From NCBI GenBank assembly GCA_024231375.1, contig JAAEQP010001732.1, positions 1 through 27,921 on the forward strand: a stretch of DNA of 27,921 bases, written 5' to 3'. Below the pieces are notes generated by a model, which had not been told where the DNA came from, made no database searches, and saw only the letters and a list, made by a program, of their open reading frames with translations. Shown piece after piece: positions 16,329-23,429 of the stretch; position 1 is the stretch's first letter, and each line of letters opens with the position of its first letter. The stretch is from a bacterium. GTDB lineage: Bacteria; Hydrogenedentota; Hydrogenedentia; Hydrogenedentiales; SLHB01. The position numbers and the translations under genes are program-made.

Positions 16329-17555
16329 TCAATGGTCGCAGACGTTGTCGCCGGCCCGAAGCGTCCCGGCAAGATACGCGGAAACCAGGGCCTCGGCCGT
16401 TTCCGCCGGCGCTCCGAGAATCGTTTCTATCCCCTGTTCCCCGAACAGTTGCTGAGCCCGCTGGCCCATGCCGCCCGCGATGATAACCTTCGCTCCCTTC
16501 TCATGCAACCACCTGGGAAGCAGGCCTGGCTCGTGCGCGGGGGGCTTGTGTGACGCGACGCCCACGACCGCGTTTTCTTCAACATCGACAAGCGCGAACG
16601 TCTCGCAGTGGCCAAAGTGTGCGCTCAGCTTGCCGCGCGCCAAGGGGACGGCAATCCGGAGCGTGCCGCCCTCTCGCGGCGCCTCTTGGTCGGCCTGTCC
16701 GTCCGCGTTGCCCTTGTCGTCCGCGAGAATCCGGTCGACGATCTCGGCAAAAGCCGTGGCACTGGCAGTCGATGCCGAGGCGCCGGCAAAGGGCATTCCC
16801 GCATCGCCGGATAGAACAATTTCGGGATCGATGGGGACATCGCCCAGGAAGGGGACCTGCATTTCGTCCGCCAGAGTTCGGCCGCCGCCTGCCTTGAACA
16901 GGTCAATGCGCTCTTGGCACTTCGGACACACCAAGCCGCTCATGTTCTCTACGATTCCTTGCACCGGAAGGGAGAGGGTTCCGCAGAACGACACACACCG
17001 CCTCACATCCGAAATTGCCACATCCTGGGGCGTGGTGACGATGACGGCGCTCGCCGGCGTGCCGACGAGCTGCGCCACCGCGAGCGGCTCGTCTCCGGTT
17101 CCGGGGGGAGAATCGACAACCAGGTAGTCCAGCCGCCCCCACGCCACATCCTTCAGGAACTGGCGAATCACACCGTACTTTCTCGGACCCCGCCAAATCA
17201 CGGGTTCGGCGCCATCCCGTAGTAGAAACCCAATGGACATGACGGAGAGGTTCGGCATCATCTCCACGGGGACCATCATGGCCCCGTCGTTGGTCACTCC
17301 CCGCCCCTCGAGGCCGAGTAGCTTCGGAATGCTGGGGCCGTGCACGTCGACGTCAAGGAGGCCGACTTTCTTGCCGGAGGCCGCAAGGGCGACGGCCAGG
17401 TTTGCGGCTACCGTGCTCTTGCCCACCCCACCCTTGCCGGAGAGAACGAGCAGTTTCCGCCCGATGTCTCCCATACGTCCCTGCAGGAGAAGTTCCTCCA
17501 GTTCCTGTTCCGATTGATCGTGTTGGCGGCTGTCTTCAACGCATTGTGTCGTCAT
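16329..17555 (-). CDS. MrpORP-like fusion: Mrp/NBP35 P-loop ATPase with C-terminal NifX/ORP-type domain
   Basis: About 408 residues from ATG 17555, with AGGGAG 8 nt upstream on the coding strand (a GTG at 17558 is the alternative). Residues 33-275 are an Mrp/NBP35/ApbC iron-sulfur carrier ATPase: deviant Walker A SGKGGVGKST (39-48), DVDVHGPS, Walker B-like DYLVVDSPPGTGDE (143-156), and the CPKC cluster-binding pair Cys210/Cys213 that bridges an Fe-S cluster in the dimer. After a charged linker, residues about 299-400 are a dinitrogenase iron-molybdenum cofactor (NifX/NifB C-terminal) domain with HFGHCETF, AGGMGQRAQQLF and a final Cys. This Mrp-plus-ORP fusion is the MrpORP type described in Desulfovibrio orp loci. 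It is a cytoplasmic assembly or carrier protein for iron-sulfur or mixed-metal clusters. It lies 92 nt after the fused double ATPase gene in the same operon. Confidence 0.92.
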   Translation of the reverse strand: MTTQCVEDSRQHDQSEQELEELLLQGRMGDIGRKLLVLSGKGGVGKSTVAANLAVALAASGKKVGLLDVDVHGPSIPKLLGLEGRGVTNDGAMMVPVEMMPNLSVMSIGFLLRDGAEPVIWRGPRKYGVIRQFLKDVAWGRLDYLVVDSPPGTGDEPLAVAQLVGTPASAVIVTTPQDVAISDVRRCVSFCGTLSLPVQGIVENMSGLVCPKCQERIDLFKAGGGRTLADEMQVPFLGDVPIDPEIVLSGDAGMPFAGASASTASATAFAEIVDRILADDKGNADGQADQEAPREGGTLRIAVPLARGKLSAHFGHCETFALVDVEENAVVGVASHKPPAHEPGLLPRWLHEKGAKVIIAGGMGQRAQQLFGEQGIETILGAPAETAEALVSAYLAGTLRAGDNVCDH

Positions 17556-17647
17556 CACGTGTGCTCCCTAAGGCTTCGTTCTGTTCCAACGACGAAGCGA
17601 CCCGACCCAGCGCGACGCGCAATTGCTGCCGAGTCAGTGGCTTCGTC

Positions 17648-19516
17648 CTACGCCGTGACTTTCTGATCTGCGCGCGCTTCATCCGTCTGAACCAAATCAT
17701 CCAGGACGTCGTCTCGTAGGTGCTCCCAGATGGTCTTCACGAGTCGACCGGTCGGCGTGTCGCCGTATTCCAGCAATGTTTGGCCCTTGATCTGTGCCTC
17801 TGTGAACGCAATGTCGTACGGAATGGTCCCCAGGCTTTCGGCGCCCATTCGCGCGGCCAAATCCGCGATCCGCTCCGTCATCGTGGCGTTGAGGTCCGCC
17901 TTGTTCACGATCACGCCCGCGCTCACCCGGAAATGGCGCGTCAACTCGAGAATCCGTTCCAAATCGTGGAGACCCGACACCGTTGGCTCCGTCACCACCA
18001 CCGCGTACCGCGCGCCGGAGATCGACGCGATCACCGGGCATCCCGTGCCAGGCGACCCGTCCATGACAACCAACGGCTCGCGGTCGGGAGCCGCTGTGCT
18101 GTCCGCAGCCATGCCGCGGACCAACGTTACCAGCCTTCCCGAGTTCTCCTCGGCGATGCCCAGGATGGCATGGGTCATGGGGCCGAACCGCGTCTCGGAT
18201 TTGAACCATTTGCCGTTCACGGCATCACAGCTTGAGATTGCCATGGCGCCGCACACGATTTCGCATGCGCCACATCCCTCGCATACATTCGGGGAGATGA
18301 TGCATTTGCCGTCTTCCGTCCGGCTAATGGCATTGAACCGGCAAACCGAGAGACATCTGCCGCAGCCAGAGCACGCGTCCTGGTCGATTTCGACCGACAC
18401 GCCGCCCACGAAATCCCCCTCATCGACCACGACAGGTGACAGGAGCAGGTGGAGGTCGGCCGCGTCCACATCGCAATCCGCCACGACAGCATCCTCGGCA
18501 AGTTGCGCGAAGCAGGCTGTAACTGATGTCTTGCCCGTGCCTCCTTTGCCGCTGATGACCACGATTTCCGCCGGTCGTTGTACGGTGGGATCCGGCTTCG
18601 TTGCTCGCGCTGGCTGTCCGCCGGGTTTGAAGAGCGGGCGAATCAAGTCCCGCTTCACCGGACGCTTCTTTGCGGCCAGTTCCAGTGCCTTATCGAGAAT
18701 CTCTTCGAAATGCTGCCGGTAGGAGGGGAGACGTTTCACGGCCAGGTCACCTACGGAATAGGCTTCCGCAATCTCTCTGGCATCCGGGATCTCGCCCACT
18801 ATCGCCAGTTGTGCTTCTTCGCAGTAGGCCTTCAGGGCACGGTCGTCGAGGCCAGCCCGGTTCACCACAATGGCCGGCTCTTGGCCTATCTCCCGGCACA
18901 TGTTCACCGAGAGCTTCAAATCGTGCAGTGAAAACGGGGTCGGATCGGTCACGAGAAGGCACAGATCGGCCCCTGTGACGGTCTCCACCGCTGAACACGC
19001 GGTTCCCGGCGGCGAATCGAGAATGGTCATCCCGATGCCTGCATGCTCCTTGAGTGCATGGATCAAGCGCGGAGACATGCCGCCGGCACCTGTCTTCAGG
19101 AGTCCGTAGTGGAACGCAATGTCTCCGCTATGGCCGTGCTTCAACTCGCCGATGACGGTGTCGTCCTCAATGACGGCCCCGTTCGGGCACGCCAACACGC
19201 ACGCTCCGCACGCGTGGCATAGGGATTGAAACAACAGCACTTTCCCCTTGATGAGCGCCAGTGCGTTGTAGCGACATGCTTCTGCGCATTTGCCGCACGA
19301 CGTACATCGGTCTTCATCGAATCGAACCGGTTGCCGAACCGTCATCGGGACCGTCTCTATGATTTCCGGCTTCAAGAACAGGTGCCCGTTCGGCGCCTCG
19401 ACGTCGCAGTCGAGGTAGGTCACCGCTTTCCCGCGGTCCGCCGCAATCGCGGCCAGATTGGTCGCGATGAACGTCTTGCCAGTTCCACCCTTGCCACTCG
19501 ATATCGCGATATTCAT
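17648..19516 (-). CDS. Fused double MinD-type ATPase, each half with two [4Fe-4S] ferredoxin motifs
   Basis: 622 residues from ATG 19516 with an AAGGAA ribosome site. Two homologous modules follow one another. Module 1: Walker A SGKGGTGKT (7-15), inserted ferredoxin with Cys71/74/77/81 and Cys100/103/106/110, then DSPPGTACS (167-175). Module 2: Walker A SGKGGTGKT (322-330), Cys382/385/388/392 and Cys412/415/418/422, then DGSPGTGCP (486-494). A linker (about 283-315) is Lys/Pro-rich. In known orp loci and many archaeal and anaerobic clusters the two MinD/ParA ATPases with inserted ferredoxins are separate adjacent genes; here they are one polypeptide. All 16 Cys and both P-loops are intact, so both halves may be active and could pair with each other within the chain. 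Likely role: ATP-dependent assembly or transfer of metal-sulfur clusters for the NifX-like proteins encoded before it. It follows the NifX-coiled-coil gene after 142 nt. Confidence 0.93.
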   Translation of the reverse strand: MNIAISSGKGGTGKTFIATNLAAIAADRGKAVTYLDCDVEAPNGHLFLKPEIIETVPMTVRQPVRFDEDRCTSCGKCAEACRYNALALIKGKVLLFQSLCHACGACVLACPNGAVIEDDTVIGELKHGHSGDIAFHYGLLKTGAGGMSPRLIHALKEHAGIGMTILDSPPGTACSAVETVTGADLCLLVTDPTPFSLHDLKLSVNMCREIGQEPAIVVNRAGLDDRALKAYCEEAQLAIVGEIPDAREIAEAYSVGDLAVKRLPSYRQHFEEILDKALELAAKKRPVKRDLIRPLFKPGGQPARATKPDPTVQRPAEIVVISGKGGTGKTSVTACFAQLAEDAVVADCDVDAADLHLLLSPVVVDEGDFVGGVSVEIDQDACSGCGRCLSVCRFNAISRTEDGKCIISPNVCEGCGACEIVCGAMAISSCDAVNGKWFKSETRFGPMTHAILGIAEENSGRLVTLVRGMAADSTAAPDREPLVVMDGSPGTGCPVIASISGARYAVVVTEPTVSGLHDLERILELTRHFRVSAGVIVNKADLNATMTERIADLAARMGAESLGTIPYDIAFTEAQIKGQTLLEYGDTPTGRLVKTIWEHLRDDVLDDLVQTDEARADQKVTA

Positions 19517-19519
19517 GGT

Positions 19520-19533
19520 TGCAATTCCTTGCA
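19520..19533 (-). promoter_or_regulatory. Ribosome site of the fused ATPase inside a small inverted repeat
   Basis: On the coding strand TGCAAGGAATTGCA places the GGAA ribosome site in the loop of a 5-bp inverted repeat (TGCAA/TTGCA), just before the ATG at 19516. The stem is short and AT-rich, so any translational effect is speculative. Confidence 0.3.
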
Positions 19534-19658
19534 GGAAGTAAGTGTTTCATACAGACCGACAAGACGGGCGCCCGCGCGCCTTCTCCGTTCCACCCACGGA
19601 CCTTTCCGGCGCTGCACATCCGCCAGTCTCCGAGCTTCACGAATGGGAGAGCAGCCAA

Positions 19659-20330
19659 CTACCGGCCCTCTTCCTCCAACTGCCGGATCCGTTCCTGCAG
19701 TTGCGTCATCTGAGCGGCCATGGCCTCGGCTTGCTCCTTCAGGAGAGTCACTTCGTCCTCTTTACTCAAGGTCGCTTGCGGTGATTGAACTGGCGCGCTG
19801 GCGGATGGTGCAGGGAAGCCTGAGGCCACCCCCATTCCCATGCCGCGGCCCATTCCGCGGCCGCCACCACGTCCCATACCCATGCCCCGGCCCATGCCCG
19901 GGCCAGTGTTTCCGAGAGACGCCGGCTGAGACGAAGCGGGTGCCTCCGGCGAAGCATCCGATTCACCGGGCATTCCGAAGTGACTGACAACATTCGGTGC
20001 GTCTGTGGCACTCAGCGTGCCGGCCTGGAACTGGCGTAGCGTCTCACGCACAGGTCCCGAGCATCCGACGACTATCTGGACGCCGGCCGCCGAGAGTGCC
20101 TGGTGGGCGTTCGGACCGCAGTTTCCGGTCAGGACGAACTGCACGCCTCGCTCGGCCACCAACTGGGCGGATTGAATCCCCGCGCCACCGCCAAGGGCGG
20201 CATTGCCATTCTCGACGGCATCGAATGCCATCGTTTCCGGATCGACGATCAGAAAGAATGGGCAACGGCCAAAGCGGGGGTCCACTTGGGCTTCAAGAGA
20301 CGCGCCCGTGGCCGTGATTGCGATTCTCAT
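19659..20330 (-). CDS. NifX/ORP-like domain fused to a Gly/Met/Arg-rich linker and C-terminal coiled coil (DUF5320-like tail)
   Basis: 223 residues from ATG 20330; AAAGGAG lies 9 nt upstream on the coding strand, and the ATG overlaps the DUF89 stop as ATGA (4-nt overlap), which fixes the start and indicates translational coupling. Residues 1-118 are a NifX/NifB-type dinitrogenase Fe-Mo cofactor domain: VDPRFGRCPFFLIVD (17-31), GAGIQSAQ, LTGNCGPNAHQAL (67-79) and VGCSGPV, with Cys23, Cys71 and Cys90. Residues about 143-168 form a repetitive Gly-Met-Arg tract (GPGMGRGMGMGRGGGRGMG). Residues about 189-223 are a charged heptad-like helix (LLKEQAEAM, LQERIRQLEEEGR). The tract plus coiled coil resembles the small DUF5320 proteins often encoded beside NifX-like genes in anaerobes; here it is fused. 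The Cys residues and Met-rich tract could hold a metal cluster; this is inferred. Confidence 0.9.
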   Translation of the reverse strand: MRIAITATGASLEAQVDPRFGRCPFFLIVDPETMAFDAVENGNAALGGGAGIQSAQLVAERGVQFVLTGNCGPNAHQALSAAGVQIVVGCSGPVRETLRQFQAGTLSATDAPNVVSHFGMPGESDASPEAPASSQPASLGNTGPGMGRGMGMGRGGGRGMGRGMGMGVASGFPAPSASAPVQSPQATLSKEDEVTLLKEQAEAMAAQMTQLQERIRQLEEEGR

Positions 20331-21208
20331 GCCAAACACTCCTTTCTCTGTACCGCGTGGTTTCCTCTGCGCAAGACCAGATGGCCCACCTCGCACCCGA
20401 GGTCCTGCGCGATCACCGGGCACTTCGCCTTCAGCGCGAAGAAGATGTCCTTCTCCGCTGTGCTCAGTGTTTCGTAGTTTCCTTGTCCCTTGGCGATGAC
20501 GAGGTCGGCCTCGTCGAAGCGGCGGCGAAAGGCCTCGCTGCACTGCTCGAGAATTGTGCCGGGTACATCCGAACCGTTGGAGATCACCTCGGCCACTTGT
20601 GGGAGGCCGGCCACCAGTGCATCCTCCAACGTGGCGTCGTTGATCACGGGGCCGCCTCGAACGGCCACCGTGACTCCACCGGCGGGGAGTTGCTCGACGA
20701 GCAGGCGGTCGAGAACGATTTCTCCGGCATTGTCCGCCAGGTAGAGGATGCGATTTGCCGAGGAGATTGCGTCCGCGAGTTCATCCACGTCTCCCTCGAA
20801 GGGGTCCGTAGAGGCGCCTGCGATTGCGCCGGCCACATCCAACGCTCCCACGTCACTCTTCACGGCAACGTCGATGATGTTGCCGGCGATCGCCAGCCGC
20901 ACGGCCATTTGAAGCGGATGATCCGAATCTCTCACCTGGGCCTCCAACTCCGGGTACAGCGAGAGGGCCAAGCAGTTCGATTCGTCCTTCATCGCCCGGT
21001 AGGGGTCGCCTTCGCCCACTCGTTGGCGGATGAACCGGTGAATCCGGTAGCCCATCGCCGGCGGCGACTCGCGCAGGTCCATTTCGCTCACGGCCCGGAG
21101 TGTCTCCCGGATCACCTGCTCGTGGACCGTCTCGTCGTCGGTCGCCCGGCGAACCGCATCCAAGGCCTGCCGCACAAAACACGGAATGCAATCGAAGAAT
21201 GTTCTCAT
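20327..21208 (-). CDS. DUF89 (ARMT1-like) family protein
   Basis: 293 residues from ATG 21208, which directly abuts the TAG of the preceding NifX-like gene (0-nt gap). DUF89 hallmarks are an N-terminal CIPC pair (Cys7, Cys10), GNIID (109-113), the metal-site motif LADNAGEIVLD (157-167), INDATLEDA (189-197) and KGQGNYETL (240-248). The family comprises metal-dependent phosphatases acting on sugar phosphates or damaged metabolites in eukaryotes; this short prokaryotic branch, with the N-terminal CxxC pair, has no assigned reaction that I know of. It sits between two NifX-like genes with overlapping or abutting ends, so it is very likely part of the same process. A role in metal handling, or in removing a phosphorylated inhibitor or precursor, is speculation. 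Confidence 0.9.
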   Translation of the reverse strand: MRTFFDCIPCFVRQALDAVRRATDDETVHEQVIRETLRAVSEMDLRESPPAMGYRIHRFIRQRVGEGDPYRAMKDESNCLALSLYPELEAQVRDSDHPLQMAVRLAIAGNIIDVAVKSDVGALDVAGAIAGASTDPFEGDVDELADAISSANRILYLADNAGEIVLDRLLVEQLPAGGVTVAVRGGPVINDATLEDALVAGLPQVAEVISNGSDVPGTILEQCSEAFRRRFDEADLVIAKGQGNYETLSTAEKDIFFALKAKCPVIAQDLGCEVGHLVLRRGNHAVQRKECLA

Positions 21209-21571
21209 CTATACCCAGTGACTTTCTACGTTTGCGTTGCCCGCACACTCGAGGCCCCCCGAGTTGAAGGAATCAAGCGCGCTCTCCACGGAGCCCGCCG
21301 CCCCGATGTACACCTTGACGCCGCCTGCTTGCAGCGCCGAGAAGGCCTTCGGACCCACGTTGCCCGTGATCACGGCCTCGACATCCAACTCGACCGCGTT
21401 CTGGGCGGCTTGGATACCGGCTCCTTGGGCTGCGTTCAGATTCTGCGTGTTGTCGTGGGCCTCACATTCGCCCGTCTCGTTGTCCACGACCAGAAAGAAT
21501 CGTGCCCTACCGAAGCGCGCATCCACCTCGCTCGACATGTCAGGTCCCTGCGATGTAATTGCCACTTTCAT
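21209..21571 (-). CDS. Stand-alone NifX/ORP-like protein, first gene of the sigma54 operon
   Basis: 120 residues, a single dinitrogenase iron-molybdenum cofactor (PF02579) domain: VDARFGRARFFLVVD (16-30), GAGIQAAQNAV, AVITGNVGPKAFSAL (66-80), YIGAAGSVESAL. Its length equals that of the orange protein ORP of Desulfovibrio, which holds a Mo-Cu sulfide cluster without cysteine ligation. Two Cys (36, 109) are present but not in the usual cluster positions. ATG 21571 has a strong GGGAGGT ribosome site (21577-21583 on the complement). It is the promoter-proximal gene: a sigma54-type promoter lies about 110 nt upstream. The following DUF89 start abuts its stop. No nitrogenase genes are nearby, so a role in nitrogen fixation is not supported; an ORP-type metal-cluster protein is the better reading. 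Confidence 0.93.
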   Translation of the reverse strand: MKVAITSQGPDMSSEVDARFGRARFFLVVDNETGECEAHDNTQNLNAAQGAGIQAAQNAVELDVEAVITGNVGPKAFSALQAGGVKVYIGAAGSVESALDSFNSGGLECAGNANVESHWV

Positions 21572-21680
21572 GGATTACCTCCCGTCACTGCGCGCACGTC
21601 GCGGCGGTGAATGTGGTTGGTCAGATGCAGTTATTCTGGTGACCGGCGCTCGGGACTGGCCACTGCTGTGTGTAGGGAGG

Positions 21681-21696
21681 AGCAAGATGTGCGCCA
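21681..21696 (-). promoter_or_regulatory. Sigma54 (RpoN) promoter of the ORP-like operon
   Basis: The minus strand reads TGGCGCACATCTTGCT, matching the -24/-12 consensus TGGCACG-N4-TTGCW with the invariant GG (21694-21695) and GC (21682-21683) at exact spacing; two non-invariant positions differ. Transcription would begin near 21670, giving a leader of about 100 nt before the NifX-like ATG at 21571. The gene immediately upstream encodes a sigma54 activator, which strongly supports the call. Confidence 0.8.
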
Positions 21697-21786
21697 AGGG
21701 AGGGAGGCTTCTGGCCATGACTTCTAAAGCGTTATAGATTGGGAGGTTGTAACAAGTCGGGTTGGATTCATGCCAGAGGGTGTTCG

Positions 21787-21797
21787 TGCAGTATGCA
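21787..21797. promoter_or_regulatory. Candidate activator site 1 (TGCA-N3-TGCA)
   Basis: TGCAGTATGCA is an inverted repeat (TGCA/TGCA with a 3-nt centre), about 90 bp upstream of the sigma54 -24 element and shortly after the activator gene's stop. It shares its pattern with a second site whose centre lies 32 bp (about three helical turns) away, as expected for paired enhancer sites. Confidence 0.5.
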
Positions 21798-21818
21798 GCT
21801 TCGGGAAAGGCGGACTAT

Positions 21819-21829
21819 TGCAAATTGCA
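21819..21829. promoter_or_regulatory. Candidate activator site 2 (TGCA-N3-TGCA)
   Basis: TGCAAATTGCA is a perfect inverted repeat (TGCAA/TTGCA around one base), with the same TGCA-N3-TGCA pattern as the site at 21787-21797. It ends 15 bp before the activator stop codon at 21844. Together the pair forms a plausible upstream activating sequence. Confidence 0.5.
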
Positions 21830-21843
21830 CGATCTGGCCGTAG

Positions 21844-23199
21844 TCATGAAGTCTCGCTATTGTCCCGGGAATCGGACTCCAAGGCCTTCAGTTTCCGGTA
21901 AAGGGTGCTCGGGTTGATGCCCAGTTCTCCGGCGGCGGCCTTGCGATTCCCATGATGGCGGCGCATGGCATCCGTGATGTGGATATTCTCCAGAGCGGCC
22001 AACGTCATCCCCCGCCACCGGTTTGGCGCTTTCGCTTGGGCGCGACCCTGAAACTGAGACGGGAGATGGCATGTGTCAATGAGCCCTTCCGGGCACAGCA
22101 CAAAGGCATGTTCGATGACGTTCTCCAACTCGCGGACGTTGCCCGGGAACTCGTGGGCCATCAGTGCCGCCATGGCTGATTCCGACACACCGATGATTGC
22201 TTTGCCGCGCAGGCGGTTGAATTTCCCCACGAAGTGGTCAATCAGCAACGGGATGTCTTCACGGCGTTCCCGGAGCGCGGGCAGCCTCACGCATACCACG
22301 TTGATCCGGTAGTACAAGTCCTCTCGCAATGCGCCCTCGTGTACCAAGGTGGCCAGACTCTTGTTGGTCGCAGCGATGACGCGCACATTCACCTTGAGTG
22401 ATTCAACGGATCCAAGCGGCTCGATGGTGCCTTCCTGCAGGGCACGAAGCAGCCGCACCTGGAGGGCGGGAGACGTATCGCCGATTTCATCAAGCAGGAG
22501 CGTGCCGCCGTGGGCCAAGGAGAACCGTCCCGGCTTGTCCTGGCGGGCGTCGGTGAAGGCGCCCGCTTTGTAGCCGAACAACTCGGACTCCAGCAACGTG
22601 TCCGGCAATGCGCCACAGTTCACCGCCACAAACCGGTTGTCCCTGCGGAACGACAGCTCATGGATCGCCTGGGCGACCAGTTCCTTGCCGGTCCCGCTCT
22701 CTCCCTCGATCAACACGGCGCAATCGCTCTCGGCAATCTGCGGAAGAATATCAAACAGTTGGCGCATGGCGTGGCTTCGGCCGATGATGTCGACGAAACT
22801 GTGTTTGTCTTGCAGTTCCTTGCGCAGTTCCTCGACCAGGCTGAGATCGCGGAAGGTTTCCACGCCCCCAATGACCTTGCCGTCGGCATCCCGCAGAATG
22901 CCTGTCGAGATGCTGATGGGAACCCGGCGATTCCGCGCATCGACGATGTAGACGGCCTTGTTGATCACCGGACGGCCCGTGTCCAAGGTTTCCCTCAACG
23001 CACATTCTTTCTCGCAGACGCTCGAACGGAATACGTCGCAGCAGTGCTTCCCAACCGCTTCCTCGGACGGAACGCCTGTGATTTCCGCGGCGGCGCGGTT
23101 GAATGTTGTGATGCGCCAGTCCTCGTCAACGGTGAATACACCGTCGGAGATAGAGTCGCTAATCACATTCTGAATCTGTTCTTGCCGCTGATCGTCCAT
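21844..23199 (-). CDS. Sigma54-dependent transcriptional activator with N-terminal Cys-rich PAS domain
   Basis: 451 residues from ATG 23199, with GAGGA upstream on the coding strand. Residues about 8-125 are a PAS domain (ISDGVFTVDEDWRITTFNRAA) carrying a Cys group: Cys53, Cys54, Cys62 and Cys66 (KHCCDVFRSSVCEKECAL). Residues about 138-375 are the AAA+ sigma54-interaction domain: Walker A GESGTGKE (166-173), the sigma54-contacting loop written GAFTDA (213-218), Walker B LLLDEIGD (234-241), ATNKSL, REDLYYRINV and FPGNVRELEN. Residues about 404-441 are a Fis-type helix-turn-helix (AAGELGINPSTLYRKL). No receiver domain, so the PAS senses a signal directly, perhaps redox or a metal or Fe-S ligand via the cysteines (inference). 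Desulfovibrio orp operons also have a cognate sigma54 regulator. It is encoded just upstream of, and on the same strand as, its probable target operon. Confidence 0.95.
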   Translation of the reverse strand: MDDQRQEQIQNVISDSISDGVFTVDEDWRITTFNRAAAEITGVPSEEAVGKHCCDVFRSSVCEKECALRETLDTGRPVINKAVYIVDARNRRVPISISTGILRDADGKVIGGVETFRDLSLVEELRKELQDKHSFVDIIGRSHAMRQLFDILPQIAESDCAVLIEGESGTGKELVAQAIHELSFRRDNRFVAVNCGALPDTLLESELFGYKAGAFTDARQDKPGRFSLAHGGTLLLDEIGDTSPALQVRLLRALQEGTIEPLGSVESLKVNVRVIAATNKSLATLVHEGALREDLYYRINVVCVRLPALRERREDIPLLIDHFVGKFNRLRGKAIIGVSESAMAALMAHEFPGNVRELENVIEHAFVLCPEGLIDTCHLPSQFQGRAQAKAPNRWRGMTLAALENIHITDAMRRHHGNRKAAAGELGINPSTLYRKLKALESDSRDNSETS

Positions 23200-23305
23200 C
23201 TTGGTCCTCAGGCTGCCTCATCTTGGTCCGGAAGCTGGACTGCTCGTTCCAGACCCCACGCGCCAATGTGCATTGTAGGGTCTGAGGCCCTCGCTTTTCA
23301 TGTTT

Positions 23306-23329
23306 CGACGAAATGCCGTACCTTCGTCG
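23306..23329. promoter_or_regulatory. Inverted repeat between the activator and ankyrin genes
   Basis: CGACGAA (23306-23312) and TTCGTCG (23323-23329) form a perfect 7-bp stem around a 10-nt loop in the divergent region 23200-23429. It lies about 107 bp from the activator start and 100 bp from the ankyrin start. It could be an operator; no T tract follows, so it is not a terminator. Confidence 0.3.
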
Positions 23330-23429
23330 GGATTTTCACGGTCCCCAGCAGTGTTCTCGCGTGTGAAGGAGATAGGGCGGGGGACATGTTGTCTCACGTT
23401 GCCAACGCTCCAACGGGAGGGATCGTACG

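Noticed and set aside
19659..21571. NifX domains as evidence for nitrogen fixation
   Set aside because: No nifHDK, nifB or nifEN genes are present, and the company of MrpORP, Fe-S ATPases and a sigma54 PAS activator fits the ORP type better.
20318..21610. A 430-codon open frame on the plus strand
   Set aside because: It is antisense to the NifX, DUF89 and NifX-tail genes, which have clear family motifs and coupled starts; its translation shows no domain.
22546..22563. GAFTDA in place of GAFTGA in the activator as a sign of a dead protein
   Set aside because: The Walker motifs and Arg residues are intact, and D in this position is to my knowledge found in many PAS-type sigma54 activators, so loss of function is not supported.
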